A DNA stretch of 64,000 nucleotides from the NCBI GenBank assembly GCA_963855995.1, contig OY979721.1, forward strand, positions 4,746,195-4,810,194. The letters are read 5' to 3'. Under the pieces are notes generated by a model. The model ran no database searches. It saw nothing but the letters and a program-made list of their open reading frames with translations, and was not told the DNA's origin. The stretch comes from Muricea muricata. Taxonomy: Eukaryota; Cnidaria; Anthozoa; Malacalcyonacea; Plexauridae. Position numbers and translations under genes: made by a program. Positions 57,778 through 64,000 of this stretch are shown here, piece after piece. Every line of letters begins with the position of its first letter. Positions within the stretch are counted from its first letter, which is position 1.

Positions 57778-58619
57778 TTAAAGGGAAATGGCAACAAACA
57801 TGGCCGTAAGAACCACGGGGGCAAGGGGGGCTCGAGCCCCCCTAACTTCAAAGGCAGGGGGGCTGAGCCCCCCTAAAAATCATCGTTGAGTCTAGAAGTA
57901 AATGCACGTTTTTAATTGTTTACAGTCTTACACATGTCTTAATCCAATAATTATGGTAAAACTAACCTCAAAAGTGCAGAAAAACATGTTTAAGCATGCT
58001 AAAAATAGAAAAAATTCTGGGGGCGTGTCCCCGGACCCCCTAGCAGCACTTGTACCTTCAGCGATCGAAGAGCCCCCCTAACTTTTTTCATCTTCCTACG
58101 GCCTTGGCAACAAAAATTTTTATCGTCTTATTTGAAAGGGACTCCAAAACAATATATATAAGTCTATAACAGGATTTTTATATCTGCCTTATTTGGTGAG
58201 ATATTTTGACTTGAAATCTTTAGTTGTCCGCCATCTTGGATATTTGTATATATGCATGATACGTCACAACTGGGGTCACGCAATTTTTTTTCTTATGACA
58301 CAATTATTAATCTTTCCATTAACCACACACATGGTAAGTGTTTCGGATTTCAGCACGGACTGAAAAGGTTTCACAAATTTTTTTATTGGTGGTAAGTATT
58401 AAGGGGAAGCTTTGAATGGCTTATCCCTGTTGTGACGTCACCAAAACATTGTTAATGAGGTTAAAAATTAATCCAAGATGGCGGACAGTTCGATTATTCA
58501 GGTGACAATATCTCCCAAAGTAAAACAGATATAAAATTTTTGTAAAAGACTTCTATATATTATTTTTATAGTCTCTTTCAAATGAGACTATAAAAATTTT
58601 TGTTGCCATTTCCCTTTAA
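57778..58619. mobile_element. TTAA-flanked MITE-T copy 2
   Basis: TTAA then AGGGAAATGGCAACAAA at the left; TTGCCATTTCCCT then TTAA at the right, with the same inner arms as 43926-44405 (GTCCGCCATCTTGGAT / ATCCAAGATGGCGGAC, GTGACGTCAC core). It is longer than copy 1 because of the insertion at 57799-58105 and some internal divergence. Confidence 0.88.
57799..58105. mobile_element. 307-bp element nested in MITE-T, 9-bp target duplication
   Basis: It interrupts the left arm of MITE-T copy 2 with GGCAACAAA on both sides (57790-57798 and 58106-58114). Ends are short and imperfectly inverted (TGGCCGTAAGAA / TTCCTACGGCC). Inside, GGGGGGCTCGAGCCCCCCT and GGGGGGCTGAGCCCCCCT are GC palindromes. A 9-bp duplication is typical of Mutator-like elements; that assignment is inference. 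Confidence 0.85.
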
Positions 58620-58819
58620 CAATTTTATTTTGACTTAAGTGATAATATATTACCTTCTAAACAGCACAGATATTCAAAAGCTGTTGACTTTTGTGATTAT
58701 TGTACAAAAAGGTCAAATAATGGAAACAAGATAGCAATACCATTATTATCATGCGTCATGCACCCAGTTTCAGCAGACGTGGGCGGAAGACAGAAAACTA
58801 AGTCTAATTTGGAGCGGCC

Positions 58820-59004
58820 TGATGCATAAGTCAAATCCAAGCATGCCCAGCCACCCACCCCCAGGCCACCCCGGGGCATTTGCCTGTCTAGTATGTTCCA
58901 GGGGAGGGGCATTTGCATGTGAACCTTTGCACGGGGGTGGGGTATTTGAAATGACGATTCTATTGATGGGGGGGTGGGTGCGCTTGGATTTGACTCATCC
59001 ATCA
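58820..59004. mobile_element. MITE with GTCAAATCCAAGC arms
   Basis: TGATGCATAAGTCAAATCCA at the left and TGGATTTGACTCATCCATCA at the right are inverted over about 24 bp; the interior is G/C-rich (CACCCACCCCCAGGCCACC; GGGGGGGTGGGTG). The opposing ORFs here are palindrome shadows. Confidence 0.7.
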
Positions 59005-59412
59005 TATTACAACAACCTTGTAACATGTCTGAACGATAGTCCCATCAAGCTTATTACAAGTTGTTAACAGCTTGTTCCTAACTTGTTACAGCAAAATCGG
59101 AAAAAGCAATGCAAACACGACTTGAAATTTTCTAAAGAATGCATTATGCATTTATAATGCATCGCTCGCCACTGAACACAAGAAATCTCTCTGTCAATAT
59201 GTAGTTTAATTATGTAGTATTGATGTAATACATTTAGCCATTTAGGCTACTACAGTTCTTTATTATTAAGAAGTGCGACGGGCTAAATAAAACCATACAT
59301 ACACATGCACAGTGCGACTCTGCCACAAAACTATGCTCCATGCCAGTTGAAAGTTCAAAACATTTCTAGCTATTATATAATATATTATATATATTGATAA
59401 CATTGCACTTAC
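59005..59412. other. No gene recognised
   Basis: Begins with a CAAGTTG-type repeat fragment (ACAACCTTGTAACATGTC; TTACAAGTTGTTAACAGC), then AT-rich sequence. Confidence 0.35.
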
Positions 59413-59595
59413 TAGCTTGGAATATTGTACGGTAATGTGTGAAATTTCCCCTGGACTAATCTGAAATATACGAAGCATTTCATTTTTCTCTTCTGCTAAC
59501 AAAATTTGCGCTTTATGGATCAAAAATTTTATTAAAATATATAGCTTGCTTTTGCCTCCATTTTGTAGTTCTTTGTAGTTCCCAGCAGTTCCCAT
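59413..59595 (-). CDS. Possible first coding exon, unrecognised
   Basis: Minus-strand ATG at 59595 opens 61 codons (MGTAGNYKELQNGGKSKLYI ... VQYSKL) ending exactly at a strong donor GTAAGTGC. The sequence is basic with an amphipathic middle (ILLAEEKNEMLRIF). No domain recognised and no second exon located. Could be chance. Confidence 0.22.
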
Positions 59596-60529
59596 TTATC
59601 AACAGCTACACCATTATGACTCCCGTGAGCCAAGATGTTATAAAGTATTAGCGAATCAGAATGCAGTTTTTTGTCGACAATTTTCAACCAATGAGAAGGC
59701 ATTGAAAATGTAACCCACCAATAGGTAGAAGGGATAGGATATTACTAAATTTAAACTAAAAATAGTTCTAATTAACAATATCGAGGCAATATTAAGAAAT
59801 AATTGCAAAATCATTACGCCAACGTTTGATGTATAGATATCTGGTATATACAGTAAATTATCTTTATATATAGGAGCGTATGTATATCGACATTTGTATA
59901 GGAGCGTATGTATTTCGATAATCTTATCGGGTTTTTTCCAAGAAACTTTCTAGGCGCCTAGCCTTTGGTTAAATTATAAAATTCTTTCTGACTCAACATA
60001 ACAGCTCACTTTGACGTCAGTGTAATCAATAATGAATAAATGTTACAAACACAGATACCAACATACAACAAAGTTAAAACGTAAGCCTCGGGAACGAGAA
60101 AGGCCAGAGGATATTTTGCGCGTATTTCACATTTCCCTTCGAAAAATGAACTGAATTTCGTTATCCACAACTTCAATGTTTGCCACTTTCGTTAATGACT
60201 GATATTAATGTGAAATACTTAAATGCATTCACATGCAAATTTTTCATAGTTTTCGATAACACCTGCAGGTTTTTGCAAATCATATGTCAAAGAAAAAGGC
60301 ATAATTAGATTTGTAAAAATACAAAGCATACAGCAGAAGTGATATACACAGTGGACGCCCCTAAGCCGAAACATTTTCGTTTGAAAGCATTAGTTATTTG
60401 ATAGTCCTGCGTCCGGCGTTATTTCCCTTTTTGGTTGCTAAGGTAAGAGCTAACTCATTTACGAAACTACGTATACAAGCATTGATGTTCTACATTTTTA
60501 TTGTAACTTTATTATGCACGTGATATTCT
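59596..60529. other. No gene recognised
   Basis: A direct duplication of TAGGAGCGTATGTAT(A/T)TCGA occurs near 59870 and 59900. Nothing else supportable. Confidence 0.4.
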
Positions 60530-61010
60530 AACGCTGCATGGTAGTATTCGACAATCAACTGTAGTGCTTTTGCATCTAAACTGCATTGTGGTGATCCAGA
60601 GTATAGGTAGTATTCTACAATAACCTGTCGTGGTTTGTGTCTGAACAACCTGAAAAAGATATTTAATACGAGGTGGTTTAGTGTAGGTAGTATTCTACAG
60701 TAACCTGTCGTGGTTTGTGCCTGAACTACCTGAAAAAGATATCTCAAACATGGTGGTTTAGTGTAGATGGTATTCTTCAATATACGTTGTCATTGATTGG
60801 GTCCAGTGTAGATAGTATTCTACAATATAATGTCGTTGTTTGTGTCTGAACTACCTGGAATAGGTATCTCAAAAGTGGCGGTCTAGTGTAAGGTAATGTT
60901 CTACAATGCGCTGTACTGTTGGCTTGTGACAGAACTACCTGAAATCAAACGCGGTGGTCACTTCAATGTGGATAACACTATACACTACGATAAGCTATCA
61001 TGGTTTTTGT
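60530..61010 (+). repeat. ~80-bp minisatellite
   Basis: TATTCTACAA/G landmarks lie at 60611, 60691 and 60771, 80 bp apart, then 60816 after a partial unit. Units contain TAACCTGTCGTGGTTTGTG, CTGAACTACCTGAAAAAGAT and GGTGGTTTAGTGTAG. The 96-codon minus-strand ORF over it is an artefact. Confidence 0.85.
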
Positions 61011-61351
61011 TTGAACAGTAGTTCTACATTAACCTGTTGTCGCTTGTTCTCTCGTATTGTGCGTAATTGAGCTTTTAGTGAGCAGGTTGGAAGTGGATTT
61101 CAACTACAGCTTTGCATCTTCTCCCAAACTTAGCACCTGCTAAATTATATATATCATGACGCAAATACGGATGTGTCACGCGAACGAAAAATCACAAACG
61201 TAGAACGAAGCAGGACTTGGTAGACGGTATAAAATGTTCAATGATATATTTAATACAAAAGGATACACTTAAAGTTAGCTGGGAAAAGTAATGTAAAAAA
61301 GTATGGCAATCACATTTCACTTCATAAAGTAGGGCAACCACATTTCACCTC
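61011..61351. other. No gene recognised
   Basis: Sequence before the LINE relic; may include its decayed 5' part. No clear motif. Confidence 0.35.
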
Positions 61352-62057
61352 TGGCTAAAAGTATGTCCACATAAATCAAATAGATCTTTACTTATATCTG
61401 GTGTTTATCGACTTCCAGCTGCTTGTAAAGAACATAGTGTGAGAATTGGGCAAAACATTGAAAATGCTTATCTTAAAAACCTAGAGATGATAACTATGGG
61501 CAACTTTAATATTGATGTTTTGAACGAGCCGTGCTTCAGTAAACATAAACTGATAAAAACCCTGAAAAGTTTAGGGCTGGCGCAGGGTGTGGATTTTATA
61601 ACTCGACCAGTGTCAAAAACGGGTTTAGAGCATGTATGGCGTTAAGTCATCCCGACAGAATTCAAAATAATATATTTTCAAGGGATATTGGTTAGTCCGA
61701 CCACTTGCGTGCCAGTTTTTGTTATTCGGCGTTTGAAAAATCAAAACAAGAAAAGCATGCACTGCTAATGATCACTCATCCATCGAGTATAGAAATTTTA
61801 AACGCCTAAATGAATCTACAGATTTGGAAGAAGCACGTGGGATTCGGCTTTTGTTTTTGATGAAACTGATGACATTATGGATGCATGGTATACAATTTTT
61901 AATGATATTCTAAGTAAGCATGCACCTATCCGACAAAAAAGAATAAAGTATAAAATCCAGCCAAAATGGTTCAATAGCTGCATAAATAATGACATTCAAA
62001 ACCGAGATTATTTGTTCAAAAAGGCGAAAGCATCTCAAAATCCAATGGATTGGTCTG

Positions 62058-62641
62058 TACAGAGTGTATCGAAAAAAAGGTAATCGAACTTTGCAGTGCT
62101 CTAGCGCGTTCATTATACAATCTACAGAAATCATTCTTTTGCAGGCGGAAAGACTAGGCTTTTAGTATCGATTGTCATCCTTTTTATGAAATTTGAAGGA
62201 AGATTGGGCAAATACGAATCAAATGAAAATAGCTGGTCGAAATCGCATATTTTCACCTCTGAGCATTACTAGGGCAGCGAATAAGAAAAGAAAATTTCAT
62301 TAATCATTTATCTGTCACGAGAATCAACATCACTAATAAAAGGCCAGAAGTTTACTACCTACGCTAAAATTGGTCAATTAATTTTGTAATTTAATTCCCT
62401 AATGGGTTTAAATTTCAACAGATTTTCAATAAACTCCCAACGGTGTAAATATGCGATTTCGACCTGCTATTTTCATGTGATTCGTATTTGCCCAATCTTT
62501 CTTCAAATTTCACAAAAATGATGACAATCGAAAGCTAAAAGCCTGGTGTTTCCGCCTGTGAAAGAGTGATTTCTGTAGATTGTATAATGAACGCGCTAAA
62601 GCACTGCAAAGTTCGATTACCTTTTTTTGATACACCCTGTA
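62058..62641. mobile_element. TA-type palindromic MITE-C copy 2, inside the LINE
   Basis: TACAGAGTGTATCGAAAAAA at the left and TTTTTTTGATACACCCTGTA at the right, with TA at both edges. Arms of about 205 bp pair almost end to end (GCGCGTTCATTATACAATC; GATTGGGCAAATACGAATC; GGTCGAAATCGCATATTT). The interior of about 160 bp is unique. ORFs on either strand within the arms mirror each other (MISVDCIMNAL...) and are artefacts. Confidence 0.9.
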
Positions 62642-63139
62642 TATATAAGACCGTAAAAAACAGTGTAACAATGAAAATCCGACGGGCTAAGAAGATGTTC
62701 TTTAAAGAGAAAATAAATGAAAAAAAAATAATCCCAAAAGGCTGTGGACGTTGATAAATGATTTGTCAAAATCATCGCAGAATAATGAATGTATTCAACA
62801 AGTAGCTGATGGGAATGGTAATGTAATTAAAGACAAAAACGTTGTTGCTGAATTGCTCAACCACTTTGTTATAAATAATCCGATAAGTCTGTTGAAATAT
62901 TCAAATACTACCTTCAATGAAACATTGCTTACAGAGTTTTTACAGAATATGATGCCATTCGAAACCTCATTTGAACTCCCGCTAATTACAGCTACTATGG
63001 TACAATTTGAGCTTCAAAAAATTCCGTTGTGTAAAGCAACAGGAGCTGATGGATTAAGTCCCCGAATATTGAAGATTGCCGCCTCAGCGATCTCACCTTC
63101 CGTTGCCCGTTTACTAAACCACTGCATTACAACACATAA

Positions 63140-63544
63140 GGGCCATTTATACGAGCGAAAATAAGCCGCGGCTTAAATAAGTCGAGAACACAGCCTCTTT
63201 TATACGCCAGTTTTACTAAATTTATTAAAATAGCCCAAGACACTCGTATAAATAGGACAGCACATCATACAAACAGACTTGCCTTGGTCGCGAACATCAT
63301 ATTAATAAACTAAACTAATAATAAATAATATTAATAAACATCGTAATAGACTTGCCTTGGTCGCGAACGAAGCGTTTTTACGAGGTTTTCCCGCCTAAAA
63401 TTGGCCGCGGCCAATTTAAGACGAGGCCCGAACCCTGGGCTAAAATTAGCCGCGGCTTATTTTAGTCGCAAAGAAATTGCACGTTTATACAGACGTTCTC
63501 GACTTATTTAAGCCGCGGCTTATTTTCGCTCGTATAAATGGCCC
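63140..63544. mobile_element. MITE-D, GGGCCATTTATACGAGCG ends, inside the LINE
   Basis: The left end GGGCCATTTATACGAGCGAA and its exact complement at the right pair for about 47 bp and include the internal palindrome AAGCCGCGGCTT. If the ends are read as AGGGCC...GGCCCT, a 3-bp ATA duplication flanks the element. It separates two pieces of the LINE RT. Confidence 0.88.
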
Positions 63545-63727
63545 TATAGTTTATTAGTTTCCATCATTATATGGAAATTGGCTTGAGTCAATCCTATTTA
63601 TAAAGGCAGTGGGAGCAAAGAAAACATCGATAACAACAGGCCTATCTCAGTGCTGCCAGTTCTGTCAAAAGTATATGAAAGCCACATCTTTAAGCCTTAT
63701 CTGATTACTTGAAAGAAAATAAATAAC

Positions 63728-63868
63728 ACTTATTGACTGAGACCGAGGGAAACAGTATGTTTTGTGGACCAGAGATTGTCGATGTTTCCCGAGGCGAAGC
63801 CGAGGGAAACATCGACAGTCGAGGGTCCACAAAACATACTGCTTTCCCGAGGTCTCAGTGAATAAGTA
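63728..63868. mobile_element. Foldback hairpin, 141 bp
   Basis: ACTTATTGACTGAGACCGAG pairs with CTCGG-type sequence ending CTCAGTGAATAAGT; the inner arms are AAACAGTATGTTTTGTGGAC / GTCCACAAAACATACTG and CGATGTTTCCCGAGG / CCGAGGGAAACATCG. The apex is GAGGCGAAGCC. It sits at the end of the LINE relic. Confidence 0.85.
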
Positions 63869-64000
63869 TTTTATTATATACTGAGTGTCAAAAGAGAAGA
63901 AAAGTAGCACAAATCAATCAAACATGTATAAAAAGGATTACCTTTTACCTGACATGGCCCGTGAGGCTCTGTGGATTTGTTATTTACCGGTGAATAAAAG

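Larger units (their letters stand above)
61352..63730 (+). pseudogene. LINE (non-LTR retrotransposon) relic, split by two insertions
   Basis: The 61352-61645 frame is an apurinic-type endonuclease: WLKVCPHKSNRSLLISGVYR, then ITMGNFNID where GDFN is expected, so the catalytic Asp is changed. An SDHLRA block follows near 61697. Linker protein (DILSKHAPIRQKRIKYKIQP) runs to about 62057 and is cut by a MITE at 62058-62641. It resumes with TVKNSVTMKIRRAKKMFF (about 62650), continues at 62751-63138 (KATGADGLSPRILKIAA) into the N-terminal RT region, is cut again at 63140-63544, and resumes with NNRPISVLPVLSKVYESH (about 63625-63690). The RT catalytic core is not reached in the window. Family close to, perhaps the same as, 31170-32275 (inference). 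Confidence 0.88.

Noticed and set aside
58697-59067. Opposing proline/glycine-rich ORFs
   Set aside because: They mirror each other across the inverted arms and G/C-rich centre of a MITE.
60490-60780. 96-codon minus-strand repeat protein
   Set aside because: A translation of the 80-bp minisatellite.
61910-62754. Duplicate ORFs beginning MISVDCIMNAL
   Set aside because: They are the two arms of palindromic MITE-C copy 2, not genes.

Overview
The window is AT-rich, intron-rich animal DNA with no bacterial or viral gene organisation. Genes are sparse and most of the sequence is transposon-derived. A TspanC8-type tetraspanin, a class A GPCR, a Mag-like Ty3/gypsy element and a relic of a multi-copy invertebrate gene family (the 'FTGCDSVSGFAGKGK' family) fit a marine invertebrate, most likely a cnidarian such as an anthozoan. 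That assignment is inference; no diagnostic species marker was seen.

Layout. 1-10 kb: a foldback element, a 3.19-kb CACTG-ended DNA transposon whose ends carry palindromic GGAGT...ACTCC arrays, and a ~110-bp satellite. 10.5-13 kb: two copies of a hAT MITE, each with a perfect 8-bp target duplication and one carrying a second MITE, around a small coiled-coil protein gene (12007-12402). 14.2-29.3 kb (minus strand): a complete eight-coding-exon tetraspanin. Its introns hold satellite arrays, a 21-bp minisatellite, a mariner-like palindromic MITE, a decayed gene-family relic and, in intron 1, an antisense Ty3/gypsy retrotransposon with LTRs, primer site, polypurine tract and target duplication. 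29.6-33 kb: long foldbacks and a minus-strand LINE reverse-transcriptase relic. 33-47 kb: no recognised gene; pentamer satellite, SINE-like sequence, a TTAA-flanked MITE and more ~110-bp satellite. 47.5 kb: one well-formed minus-strand exon of unknown family. 53.0-57.2 kb (plus strand): a two-coding-exon class A GPCR with a 2.4-kb hAT-like element in its intron. 57.8-64 kb: nested MITEs, an 80-bp minisatellite and a plus-strand LINE relic split by two later insertions.

The tetraspanin and the GPCR are both membrane-receptor machinery, but nothing in the sequence links them functionally. The main story is repeat biology: insertions can be ordered in time (MITE in MITE, MITE in LINE, MITE in MITE with a 9-bp duplication), and one element has a paralogous empty site inside the same window.
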